This document shows positions 1 through 7,837 of a stretch of DNA of 49,601 nucleotides, in pieces. Below the pieces are notes generated by a model, which saw nothing but the letters and a program-made list of their open reading frames with translations, did no database searches and had not been told where the DNA came from. The position numbers were made by a program, and so were the translations under genes. Within the stretch, counting starts at the first letter, position 1. Each line of letters opens with the position of its first letter. Source of the stretch: CAYNFQ01 sp964396715 (GTDB taxonomy: Bacteria > Patescibacteriota > Microgenomatia > Daviesbacterales > UBA10151). Location of the stretch: NCBI GenBank assembly GCA_964396715.1, contig CAYNFQ010000008.1:1-49601 (forward strand), read 5' to 3'.

Positions 1-1329
1 AATTACCAGGATCTTGAGCCCGTGATCGAAAAACCAAAGTTCCATAAAGCTAAAGGATATCACACCAAATCAACCTGTCGCAACACGCAAATTTCTGATA
101 TAGTATTTTATGTGCAGGATCTAAAAAAGCTCACCATTGAACTGTTTGTTGAAAACAGACGAAAAGCCAAAAATCATCAGTATACTGTCCCCTCGCCTGA
201 TACTTATCCGTATCAATGGCTGTGGGACTCTTGTTTCCATGCCATAATTTTAACCCACTTTAATGTTGATGACGCCAAATTAGAAATTTTGTCCCTTTTG
301 TCAAAACAATTTGAAAACGGTTTGATACCTCACATGATTTACTGGGATAAGCAAAGCTTGCCATCTGAAGATGGTAAAGAAAGCACCAATGATTTCCCGG
401 TGATTGAATGGGGCAAAAAAGATACCTCAACTATAACCCAGCCGCCCATGATAGCTTACGCGGTCTGGACAATTTATCAAAAAGATCAGGATGAAGCATT
501 TATTAAAAAAGTCTACCCTTCTCTTTATCATTTCTACAGGTACCTTTTGACAGAACGCGATCCCCATGAAAATCATTTAATAGGCATCATGAATCCTGAT
601 GAATCGGGTGAGGATAACTCCCCCAGATTTGATATTCCCCTGAATTTACCTCCCAAGCATACTTTTAAGGAAAATTACCAAAAACGACTTAATCTGGTAG
701 CTCAACATATTGAGTGTAAATTTGATGCTCCTTTTTGCATGAGAAATTTTTTCTGGGTTAAAGACGTGCCTTTTAATGCAATTATGATAGCGAACTTGAG
801 GTTGTTGTCCAACATTGCCAAAAAGTTAGGCTATCTGGAAGATGCCAGATTTTTCTCAAAAGAACAAGAAAATATTGCCAAGGCTATGAAAAAATTAATG
901 TTTGAAGATAATCTTTTTTGGTCCACTTTTGGGGAAAGCTACCAGAAAATTGAAGTGAAAACCTGGGCTATTTTTGCGCCTCTTTTTGCAGAGATTCTTA
1001 ATCAATCCGAGGCTAAAAAATTAGTGGAAAAACATCTTACTAATCCTAAAGAGTTTTGGACAAACTATCCTGTGCCGACAGTATCCATAGATGAACCTTC
1101 ATTTGATCCGAAGGGCTTTTGGAGGGGAACAACATGGATAGCCATAAACTGGTTTATCTACAAAGGGCTTTTAAACTATGGTTTTTCGGATATTGCCAAA
1201 CAAATTAAGAAGTCTTCTACGGCTTTATTGGAAAAATCAGGATTTCGGGAATATTTTAATCCCATAACAGGTGAGGGATTAGGGGCAAAACATTTCACCT
1301 GGGGTGGTTTGGTTTTAGATATGGATTAA
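1..1329 (+). CDS. GH63-like (alpha/alpha)6-barrel glycosidase, 5' end possibly outside window
   Basis: This is probably an inverting glycoside hydrolase of the GH63/trehalase-like clan, where mannosylglycerate and glucosylglycerate hydrolases belong. The family signature is visible: a Tyr/Trp-rich stretch ending QWLWDS (residues 65-70 counted from a GTG at 22), FWRGTTW near 366-372 and TGEGLGA near 416-422, followed by the usual Trp-containing C-terminal segment. The frame stays open from base 1 with no stop before the GTG, so the gene may begin outside the window. From the GTG it is 435 residues, close to the length of the single-domain enzymes. No signal peptide is seen, so a cytoplasmic role on a small glycoside or compatible solute is likely. 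The exact substrate cannot be read from sequence. Confidence 0.7.
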   Translation, partial: NYQDLEPVIEKPKFHKAKGYHTKSTCRNTQISDIVFYVQDLKKLTIELFVENRRKAKNHQYTVPSPDTYPYQWLWDSCFHAIILTHFNVDDAKLEILSLLSKQFENGLIPHMIYWDKQSLPSEDGKESTNDFPVIEWGKKDTSTITQPPMIAYAVWTIYQKDQDEAFIKKVYPSLYHFYRYLLTERDPHENHLIGIMNPDESGEDNSPRFDIPLNLPPKHTFKENYQKRLNLVAQHIECKFDAPFCMRNFFWVKDVPFNAIMIANLRLLSNIAKKLGYLEDARFFSKEQENIAKAMKKLMFEDNLFWSTFGESYQKIEVKTWAIFAPLFAEILNQSEAKKLVEKHLTNPKEFWTNYPVPTVSIDEPSFDPKGFWRGTTWIAINWFIYKGLLNYGFSDIAKQIKKSSTALLEKSGFREYFNPITGEGLGAKHFTWGGLVLDMD

Positions 1330-1571
1330 AGGAATAATCCTTCCCAGCTTATCTCTTTCAGAAATAATTCTACTGGGATGTAATTAGCCTCAAAATGATT
1401 TGTTCTGTTCCCACTATCCCTACCTTTAAACTCATATCTGGAAATTATAAGCAAAGCACCGGACAATCTGTAATTTCAAGGGTGGAAAGCGGACAATCTA
1501 CCCCTTCACTGTCTTTTCTAAAAAGACTGGCAAGTGTCCTTGATACTTCCCTTTCAGTCCAATTCAAGTAA
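1326..1571. pseudogene. Remnants of an XRE regulator (+) and of an unknown gene (-)
   Basis: The 318 bases between the glycosidase and the next gene hold no intact gene but two gene-like fragments. On the plus strand, about 1465-1571, the translation contains VISRVESGQS and, after a probable one-base frame change near 1500, PSLSFLKRLA and a final LSVQFK stop. This is the recognition helix and C-terminus of an XRE-family helix-turn-helix protein. On the minus strand, about 1326-1440, an open stretch ends in FLKEISWEGLFL and a stop that overlaps the end of the glycosidase gene; I do not recognise it. Bases 1572-1647 are low-complexity with tacta-type repeats. Confidence 0.5.
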
Positions 1572-1647
1572 ATTTTCTTAATACATACTACTTACTACCT
1601 ACTACTAATTCTCCCCCACCTCCAAAAACTCTAAAAGTTCTTATTCC

Positions 1648-2400
1648 TTATTTTTTAATAACAATCACATTATCCACAAATATTTTTCCCCGTCCTGGTT
1701 TAATATGTAAGTGTATCCTCATAGCTTGAGATACTGTTCCCGTAAATCCAACCTTAATTTCATCCAAAGACACACCAGGGGTATAAAAATTGGCTGGATA
1801 TTTAATATCATTCCGCCCTTTTGTATCATGCACCCACAATTTAATACCCATAGTTGTTTCTTTATCTGCTCTTACCTTGCAAATTACTTCATACCTAGAT
1901 CTTTCATAGACACCACTCACAAGATCAAAGTACGCTCCATACTCTTTCTTATCATTTAAAAGGTCGCTCTCCGTCGCTTCGAATACAAGAACGGATTCTT
2001 CAAAACGGCAAGTCTTATCTGGGTTATTGCTCCCCCAATAGTTAAGGAGCCATCCTTTATTACTGAATTCAAAATCGTCACTAAAAATTACTGTATTTTT
2101 TAATCTTTTTAAAATTAGTCTATCTATAGTTCTATAAATCATAAAGAATATGACAATAAAAAGAATTGCTGTAATAAGATTGACTCTTATATTCAAGGGA
2201 TATATTAGAAAATCAATAGTAGCTTTTATAAATGCAGGAAAATATGGCTTTAATAACTGATAAATATCATCAGACAACCTAGTGCCTAGTTGAAGAAAAA
2301 ATCCAGCAATAAACAATGCAATAAAAATGCTTAGAAGAGAGGAGGGTCTCCGTAGCTCGAAAGGTATTTGAGATTTTAATAAATCAATAAATTTTTTCAT
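1648..2400 (-). CDS. Two-helix membrane protein with a C-terminal beta-rich, CBM-like domain
   Basis: I do not recognise a named family. Two hydrophobic segments are visible, about residues 21-40 and 72-90, joined by a short amphipathic loop. From about residue 104 a 145-residue region begins FSDDFE and is rich in beta-type segments and aromatic residues (GWLLNYWG, GAYFDLV, GIKLWVHD), ending KIFVDNVIVIKK. That pattern resembles jelly-roll carbohydrate-binding modules, where a terminal F-V-D-N-V strand is common; this is an inference. The start overlaps the stop of the upstream 158-residue HEPN-like gene by four bases (ATGA), so the two are probably cotranslated. The helices suggest an inner-membrane anchor presenting the beta domain on one face. 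Confidence 0.55.
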   Translation of the reverse strand: MKKFIDLLKSQIPFELRRPSSLLSIFIALFIAGFFLQLGTRLSDDIYQLLKPYFPAFIKATIDFLIYPLNIRVNLITAILFIVIFFMIYRTIDRLILKRLKNTVIFSDDFEFSNKGWLLNYWGSNNPDKTCRFEESVLVFEATESDLLNDKKEYGAYFDLVSGVYERSRYEVICKVRADKETTMGIKLWVHDTKGRNDIKYPANFYTPGVSLDEIKVGFTGTVSQAMRIHLHIKPGRGKIFVDNVIVIKK

Positions 2401-2873
2401 TTATTTAAAGGTTTTAGTTTATCATTTATTTCATGAATTAACCTTTTAATGTGTCTTTCTAAATAAATTTTCTTATTTCCATAGAAAAAAGCGATATCAT
2501 CATTATAATCAGAACCAATTATTATATTATTTATCTTAATTACATTTGGCATCCGACCTACTATTCTATTAAAAATAAAAGTATTTGTACCAATCTTGGT
2601 CTCACCTGATGTTCGATCATGACAAGCAGCGTTTCTCAACTTGTTCACTAAATCAGTTATATCTTTTACACCTTTTCCCGATACATCATCAGTAAAATTT
2701 ATTCTTTTTTTCTTTTGACTAAGAGCTTGAAGAATATCATTGAGTCTAATAAGGAGCTCTACAAAAACTGATTGAGTAAATATAGAATTGGGGGAATGTA
2801 AAATCCCAGAAGTATAAAGATCTATACATCTTTTCAAATCATATTTAAGAATCAATGCATCATTTCCATTCAT
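2397..2873 (-). CDS. HEPN-like protein, candidate ribonuclease
   Basis: This 158-residue helical protein carries LRNAACH at residues 79-85. R80 and H85 form the R-x4-H motif typical of HEPN ribonucleases found in toxin-antitoxin, abortive-infection and CRISPR-associated proteins. The region before it (residues 10-56) is helical, as expected for the HEPN bundle. The C-terminal third (NIIIGSDYNDDIAFFYGNKKIYLERHIKRLIHEIND) has no motif I can place. The stop overlaps the start of the membrane-protein gene by four bases, so the pair is a two-gene operon, possibly a defence or stress module. The motif is short and could be fortuitous, so the HEPN assignment is moderate and nuclease activity is inferred. 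Confidence 0.5.
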   Translation of the reverse strand: MNGNDALILKYDLKRCIDLYTSGILHSPNSIFTQSVFVELLIRLNDILQALSQKKKRINFTDDVSGKGVKDITDLVNKLRNAACHDRTSGETKIGTNTFIFNRIVGRMPNVIKINNIIIGSDYNDDIAFFYGNKKIYLERHIKRLIHEINDKLKPLNK

Positions 2874-3183
2874 GTTTAGGCAAATTTTAGGACATTCAAT
2901 ATTAAATTACCAGATGCTAATACCGAGGATTCACTTCATTATGTTCTCGACCGAGAAGTTATTGAAGATAAACTTCCGCCCCGATAAACTTCCGCCCCGA
3001 TGAACTTCCACCCCCGGGGTGGAATTGTATTGACACCTGCGGATTTTTAAGCATTTGTGAGGCTAGACTAGTTCGCAAATTTTAGGACTTTTTAGAATAA
3101 AATACCAGATTTAATTTATGCTTCCACCTCGAAGGTGTCAATCTAAACTTGTATAAATATTAATTCAAGGCTATACTCTACAG
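2874..3183. repeat. Repeat-rich spacer with a gene tail, tandem 16-mers and inverted repeats
   Basis: No intact gene lies here. The stretch holds a 34-base sequence (2933-2966) repeated exactly at 3736-3769; a 16-base tandem repeat at 2970-2985 and 2986-3001 with a diverged third unit at 3002-3017; a 9-bp inverted repeat around TTCCACCCC at 3006-3024; and arms ATTGACACCT / AGGTGTCAAT near 3029 and 3134. The sequence gcaaattttaggac occurs near 2880 and 3075, each followed after about 20 bases by taccagat. Bases 2910-2985 read in frame as the tail of a protein (TEDSLHYVLDREVIEDK) ending at TAA. Confidence 0.7.
3149..3177 (+). promoter_or_regulatory. Promoter of the 138-residue gene, -10 six bases before ATG
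   Basis: TATACT at 3172-3177 is a good -10 box. A weak -35 (TTGTAT, 3149-3154) lies 17 bases upstream. The ATG follows after only six bases, so transcription should start at about the start codon and the mRNA would be leaderless, as for other first genes in this window. Confidence 0.45.
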
Positions 3184-3600
3184 ATGACTCTAGTTGAACA
3201 AGATCCTAGAAAAATCTTAGAATTAGAAGGTTTTGGTGCTGATCGTATAGCAGAAGTAATAGATGTATTATCAAGCGCACCAACCCTTGATAGATTAAGG
3301 GAAGAATTTGAAAACCGTGGCATAACTCTGAATGCAGACCAATATCTTTTACCTGTATTCACACCTTTATACAGAGAACTTCCGCAAATTAGAGAAGGTA
3401 TCCTACAACAATTAACTAAACCTCCTATTACTCCTGCCCTAGCAGAAGAATATTTAATTGCTTCAGGTAATCTACCTTTTGCAACTTTCTTTTTTAGGCA
3501 TAGAGAATTAAATCTTGATCCTGAATTTCGGAAGACATTTGCAAATAGCGCAAGAGAGGTCGTATTGCATACACTTAGAGGAACCTTTTCCTTTACCTAG
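3184..3600 (+). CDS. Hypothetical 138-residue helical protein
   Basis: I do not recognise this gene. The protein is predicted mainly helical and acidic in its first half (ILELEGFGADRIAEVIDVL, then a segment resembling a second helical repeat), with an aromatic stretch FATFFFRHRELNLD near residues 98-111. There is no signal peptide or membrane segment. It is flanked by two copies of a repeated gene tail (2910-2985 and 3713-3822) and by short repeats on both sides. This suggests that it sits in a small recombining accessory locus and may itself be mobile cargo. The ATG at 3184 is chosen because a TATACT box lies six bases upstream. Confidence 0.5.
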   Translation: MTLVEQDPRKILELEGFGADRIAEVIDVLSSAPTLDRLREEFENRGITLNADQYLLPVFTPLYRELPQIREGILQQLTKPPITPALAEEYLIASGNLPFATFFFRHRELNLDPEFRKTFANSAREVVLHTLRGTFSFT

Positions 3601-3852
3601 TAAAATTTAAGCAAATTTTACATTTCGGTTAAACTCAATGCAAGCACTTCGGCTACGTTCAGTGCAAGCTTTAATGGTGAGCGAAGTCGAACCACTTTTT
3701 TGTGGGTAATTTCCAGATGTTACCACTGAGAATTTACTTCATTATGTTCTCGACCGAGAAGTTATTGAAAATAAATGTCCACAAATCTTGATTGTATATT
3801 ACAAATTGTAGTATTTTGGGTTTAAATGAGGGCGTGTGATAACATAGTGGTA
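3601..3852. repeat. Spacer with a dispersed REP-like unit and a second copy of the gene tail
   Basis: Bases 3676-3693 carry GGTGAGCGAAGTCGAACC. The reverse complement of this 18-mer lies inside cysS at 43695-43712, so it is a dispersed element. Just before it, caatgcaagc and cagtgcaagc flank a cttcggctacg core (about 3636-3670). Bases 3713-3822 read in frame as TENLLHYVLDREVIENK and continue to a stop; this repeats the tail at 2910-2985. No intact gene or RNA is seen. Confidence 0.65.
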
Positions 3853-5673
3853 ATGGCACTAAGGAAATACTACCCAATAGCCCGGGTTAGATGGAAAGTT
3901 ATATTACTGCTGCTTACTCTTCTGGCTGCAGCCGGTTTTGGCCTTTTCCGTACCTTTAAGTACTTAACATTTCGCCCTCCGGGAATGGTCGGTTCTATAA
4001 AACTTAAAGTTTCCTCCAATGCCCTCCCCCAGGGTACTTCTAAAAATGAGGTTTCGGGAGCAGTTTTGAACATTTTTGAATTACCTGAAAATGTAGCGCA
4101 GGAAGCGGGTAAGAACATCATCATAGCAGCCATGAAACTTAAACCGGATAATATCCGGTTTTCCGAGCCGATTTTCTTTAGTGTAAGTGTTTTTGCCAAC
4201 CACGAGTTTACTCCCCAGGTGTGGAACATCGGCAGCCAGGGCACAGAGGAAATAAAGAATTTGCAAATTTCCTTCAGTAAAACAAAACAGCAACTTACTA
4301 TCACAGGGTCTGTTAGCCACTTCTCCCAACTTTCCACAACCAAGAAAGAAACACAGGAAACAGCCAAAGAATTTGTGGCGCGAAGACAAGAGGAAGCGGA
4401 TTGGATCAAAGCTCAGGCGGAGCGCGAAACATACTGGAGCAGGAAAGCGGAAAAGTACCGCGAACTTGTTGACAAAGGCTTGCAGTGGGAAAACGAAGGC
4501 GTGGAGCGCTTCGGTTCGGACAGTGACCTTCCGGAGTTAGGCAAGAATGCATACCATAAGTCTGCGGCACTAAAGCAATACGGCATAAATCTGGAAGAGG
4601 ATTATCTGGGACAAATTAAGCTGACCAAAGATCCCAACAAAAAATTTGATCTGCTAAAGGAGTGGGCTGACAAAACCGATAAGCTTCAATGGGAATGGGG
4701 CCATGGCAACTGGGATGAACGGTTGGAATACCCTACCCTTGGGAGAGCTGAGTTGTTGAACCGGGCATTGGGGGAAGCTGTCACAGGATTCGAGATTACT
4801 GTTGATAAAGGAGTCTCCCGCATGCCCGGAATAAATGAGTTGCTGAAACTGGCTAAGGAGGCACGGGGTATAGATTCTATTATAGATATAGAGCAATTTG
4901 ATGACGGAACTGTACTGGTGATCGGACAGCCAAGAGGAAGCGGGATTGCCAAGCAGATTATCCAAGAGCTTGATGAGCAAATAAGAAAGGAGGCTGATGT
5001 GCTCAAGCGCTTTGACCTTTTGCAAGACAGGTTAGATAAAACAGACTGGGTTCTAAGGCGAAATCACAGCGCAGGAATGGATGAACGTATGGCTCTGCCG
5101 CTTGGCAGTGATGCTTTAAAAGAGTCAACCATCTTTAAGGAGCAATCAGAATCTATAATCAATAATCTTTTGGACCTGGTGGGCAAGGAACAAAATTTGG
5201 GGAAAAAACAGCAGTTGGCTCAAAAACTTTTGGATATTGTGAATTGGTTGCGTGAAACGTTTAAAACACTGGGATATGACGCGCGGCGGGCTGGTAATCT
5301 TGATATGAGTGGCTGGCCGGACTCAATAGATGATATATTAGGAGACAGTGTGCCTGCGGGAGGGGAAATACAGCTTAAGCCCAAGGCAGCAGATACGCCA
5401 AAGACAAAACCTAAACCCACCATATCACCTAAACCGTCTTGTAACATTCCGGCTTTTCGGGAGTGCGCCAACGCTTTCAGTTTGCAGGGATGTATTGACG
5501 CCTGTGGGTATGTAAGCGCGGCGTGTCCGGCCGGCACGTCACCGGACACAGAGTGCAAACAAACTGATAAGGCTTGTTCCGATGCTTGCTGGAACAAAGC
5601 CGATGCGCATATTAACAACTGCTTGGCAGTAAACAACTGCACCAAGGAAGAAGTCACCTCTGGCGGCGGATGA
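3853..5673 (+). CDS. Membrane-anchored extracytoplasmic protein with Cys-rich C-terminal domain
   Basis: This 606-residue protein starts MALRKYYP; that ATG is preferred over one at 3826 because it gives a normal basic head before the hydrophobic segment (about residues 15-32). The chain is therefore probably membrane-anchored and exported. Residues about 45-165 form a beta-rich domain ending in GSVSHFS, a motif common in ZU5-like extracellular domains. A long helical, charged region (about 170-495) has two similar repeats around KLTKDPNKKFDLLKEWADKTDKLQWEWG and VLKRFDLLQDRLDKTDWVLRRN. A Lys/Pro-rich linker leads to about 70 residues with ten cysteines. Ten cysteines imply disulfides, and the next gene is a DsbA-like oxidoreductase. 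The function is unknown; a surface or adhesion role is possible. Confidence 0.6.
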   Translation: MALRKYYPIARVRWKVILLLLTLLAAAGFGLFRTFKYLTFRPPGMVGSIKLKVSSNALPQGTSKNEVSGAVLNIFELPENVAQEAGKNIIIAAMKLKPDNIRFSEPIFFSVSVFANHEFTPQVWNIGSQGTEEIKNLQISFSKTKQQLTITGSVSHFSQLSTTKKETQETAKEFVARRQEEADWIKAQAERETYWSRKAEKYRELVDKGLQWENEGVERFGSDSDLPELGKNAYHKSAALKQYGINLEEDYLGQIKLTKDPNKKFDLLKEWADKTDKLQWEWGHGNWDERLEYPTLGRAELLNRALGEAVTGFEITVDKGVSRMPGINELLKLAKEARGIDSIIDIEQFDDGTVLVIGQPRGSGIAKQIIQELDEQIRKEADVLKRFDLLQDRLDKTDWVLRRNHSAGMDERMALPLGSDALKESTIFKEQSESIINNLLDLVGKEQNLGKKQQLAQKLLDIVNWLRETFKTLGYDARRAGNLDMSGWPDSIDDILGDSVPAGGEIQLKPKAADTPKTKPKPTISPKPSCNIPAFRECANAFSLQGCIDACGYVSAACPAGTSPDTECKQTDKACSDACWNKADAHINNCLAVNNCTKEEVTSGGG

Positions 5674-5739
5674 TTGATCAGATGCTGAAGACACTTTTCA
5701 CCTCTTGTAATCTGATTAAAAAAAATATATAAGTAAATT

Positions 5740-6462
5740 ATGTTTGGACAGATGAAAGGGAAAGCCTTAGGAATAGCCGTCATTTTGCTCTTTGCTGCAG
5801 CAGGATTCTTCTTTTTAGGCCGACCCGCTCAAAAACCCCCCGAGACCCCTCAACCAAAATCCATCCAGGAAAAAACCCAAATCCTTGTGCGTGAAGACAG
5901 CTACCAGCGTGGACAATCCAATGCCCCTGTGACTATTGTTGAGTTTGTTGATTTTCAATGTGAAGCCTGCGTCTATATGTACCCTATCGTAAGTAGAATC
6001 TTAAGCGAGTATGAAGGTAAAACAAGACTAATCATTCGCTACTGGCCGCTTGATCAGCACCAAAACAGCCTGGCTGCAACTTATGCGGTAGAGGCAGTAG
6101 GAGAGATGGGAAAATATTGGGAAATGGTTGGGCTTTTGCTGACCGACCAAAACTTCAAACAATGGAGTGTAAGCAATAACCCTTGGTCTATATTTGTGAA
6201 CTATGCAAAAGATCTTGACCTGGATGGTTTTCCCACCGATTTTCAATTAGCAAAGGAAAAATACGGGGCCAAAGTAGAAAGAGATAAACAAGATGCCATG
6301 GCACTGCAACTGAAGGGGGTACCAAGCTTCATTATAAACGGTACTGATTACGGCTATATTCAAAGCTATGAGGAGTTTAAGGAGAAAATCGAAGCAGCTC
6401 TTGTCAACCGTTCCACAATGACAGAGGATGATGTTGATAATGGAAAACTCCCCAACCGCTAG
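5740..6462 (+). CDS. DsbA-family thiol:disulfide oxidoreductase, membrane-anchored
   Basis: This 240-residue protein has one N-terminal hydrophobic helix (about residues 9-26) and then a thioredoxin fold of the DsbA/DsbG/BdbD type. It would act outside the cytoplasmic membrane, forming or reshuffling disulfides. The active site is C74-E-A-C77 in VEFVDFQCEAC, and the cis-proline loop is KGVPSFIIN with Pro195. The QGQSNAPVTIVEF-type entry to the first strand is typical of the family. It follows the ten-cysteine protein by 66 bases on the same strand, so that protein may be its substrate. No DsbB- or VKOR-like partner is seen in the window. Confidence 0.85.
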   Translation: MFGQMKGKALGIAVILLFAAAGFFFLGRPAQKPPETPQPKSIQEKTQILVREDSYQRGQSNAPVTIVEFVDFQCEACVYMYPIVSRILSEYEGKTRLIIRYWPLDQHQNSLAATYAVEAVGEMGKYWEMVGLLLTDQNFKQWSVSNNPWSIFVNYAKDLDLDGFPTDFQLAKEKYGAKVERDKQDAMALQLKGVPSFIINGTDYGYIQSYEEFKEKIEAALVNRSTMTEDDVDNGKLPNR

Positions 6463-6510
6463 GATCAAAGTACAATGGTTAAACGATGGCAAGCAGTTTT
6501 TTCTTCCATT

Positions 6511-7833
6511 TTAAATCCTTGCAACTTGCAGAAAACTGGTATAGTTCTCTTTTGCATCCTGCAAGTTATCTTCAATTATTTGTAAATCATAAAGGTTTGC
6601 CAGAACCTTACTACCCATAGTAGCAATATATTTGGGTAGTTTATTTTCGGATAAGTGTTTTGCTACCACTGCATGATCTATCAATTCCTTCTCACCGGAA
6701 GTTTGTTTAAGACTTGGGTATTTTTTTAAAAGAGTGGCTTTACATTGGGCTAAGACTTGAGGATGAGTCATAATAGTGGTTATTTCAGAAAATTTTACAT
6801 CTTGTCTGATCATTAATGCATGTGAAATTTTGATAGCAAATTCTTCAATAATTTTAAACTTATAATTGGCCATAGCCTGAATGCTTTCATCAACAATGCC
6901 TCCTACAGAATTATGAATAGCAAATTGCCCTCTATCAATATCCCCGTTATGCAAAGCCCGTAATACATTCTCTGAGGTGTATAAATATCTAATCCTAAAC
7001 TTTTTTATTTTTTTCTTCTTAAGATAATACTGTATTGCTTCTTCGTTAAAGCTGCCTTTTCCTCCTTGAATACCAAACGTTATCAGACTGCGGTCTACCT
7101 GTTTTGACAGTAAACGATTATACAGTTTGTCATATCTCTCTCCTAGTCTGATACGCATATGCTTTGTATAGGGATTAAAGTGCTGTAAATCTGTAAACAG
7201 CTGCCAGCTGTCATTGCAGGTTTGCTCAACTACTGCTAAAAGTTTCTTGGTTCCCAATGAATCAATTGGTGTGCTTTTAAAATGGTATGCATTAAGTAAT
7301 CTACCTATAAAATGAGTCAATCCTTGGGAATTAGCTGCCAGTCTATCATGATTTTGTGCTGACATTTCTATAATATGCAGTTTCTTTTTTTTAAAATATT
7401 CTTTCCAAAAATGATAATTCTCATTATCGGTCATAAATTTATCAATTATTAAAGGTAATCCCTCAAAACCATTTTTACTGCTATCTGGTCCAAACATAGG
7501 ATGTGTAAGAAGAGCCTGTATGCTGGTACCTGCCAAGTACTTTTTAAAAATCTTAGCAGGATGCATCTTGACTGACAAAACATCAATCAGTAAATGTTGA
7601 TTTTGGAAATATTTTTTATGTGTGCGGATTACTTCTTCAAAAACACTAATAGGCACACAGTAGAAAATAACTTCACTGTCATAAATTTCATTGACACTTT
7701 TTGCAAACCTGGTATTTTCTGTGAGATTTTTTTCATTCTTTTTATCATAAAGAATGATCGAGAAATCTTCTTTAATAAGACGATATAATGTTTTGCCGAA
7801 CCGGCCAAATCCAACAATGCTTACCTGTTTCAT
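6511..7833 (-). CDS. Fusion: prephenate dehydrogenase + prephenate dehydratase-like domain
   Basis: The 440-residue protein joins two branch-point enzymes. Residues 1-242 are TyrA: NAD loop GFGRFG (8-13), HPMFGP (111-116) and HDRLAANSQGLTHF (162-175), converting prephenate to 4-hydroxyphenylpyruvate. Residues 248-440 resemble prephenate dehydratase (IQGGKGSF, HPQVLAQC), which makes phenylpyruvate. Two key sites differ from the usual family: ENS is HNS (307-309) and TRF is TSF (432-434), so dehydratase activity needs proof. The usual C-terminal ACT domain is missing; one is fused to the DAHP synthase of the same operon instead. The ATG at 7833, four bases after the aminotransferase stop, is preferred over one at 7872. 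It is the last gene of the aro operon. Confidence 0.85.
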   Translation of the reverse strand: MKQVSIVGFGRFGKTLYRLIKEDFSIILYDKKNEKNLTENTRFAKSVNEIYDSEVIFYCVPISVFEEVIRTHKKYFQNQHLLIDVLSVKMHPAKIFKKYLAGTSIQALLTHPMFGPDSSKNGFEGLPLIIDKFMTDNENYHFWKEYFKKKKLHIIEMSAQNHDRLAANSQGLTHFIGRLLNAYHFKSTPIDSLGTKKLLAVVEQTCNDSWQLFTDLQHFNPYTKHMRIRLGERYDKLYNRLLSKQVDRSLITFGIQGGKGSFNEEAIQYYLKKKKIKKFRIRYLYTSENVLRALHNGDIDRGQFAIHNSVGGIVDESIQAMANYKFKIIEEFAIKISHALMIRQDVKFSEITTIMTHPQVLAQCKATLLKKYPSLKQTSGEKELIDHAVVAKHLSENKLPKYIATMGSKVLANLYDLQIIEDNLQDAKENYTSFLQVARI

Positions 7834-7837
7834 AACA

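Noticed and set aside
3870..4409. Minus-strand open frames across the Cys-rich protein gene
   Set aside because: They lack family motifs and starts; the plus-strand frame has a signal anchor and continuous domain structure.
5674..5739. Terminator after the Cys-rich protein gene
   Set aside because: ATCAGAT/ATCTGAT arms are 30 bases apart and are followed by A residues, not T, on the transcribed strand.
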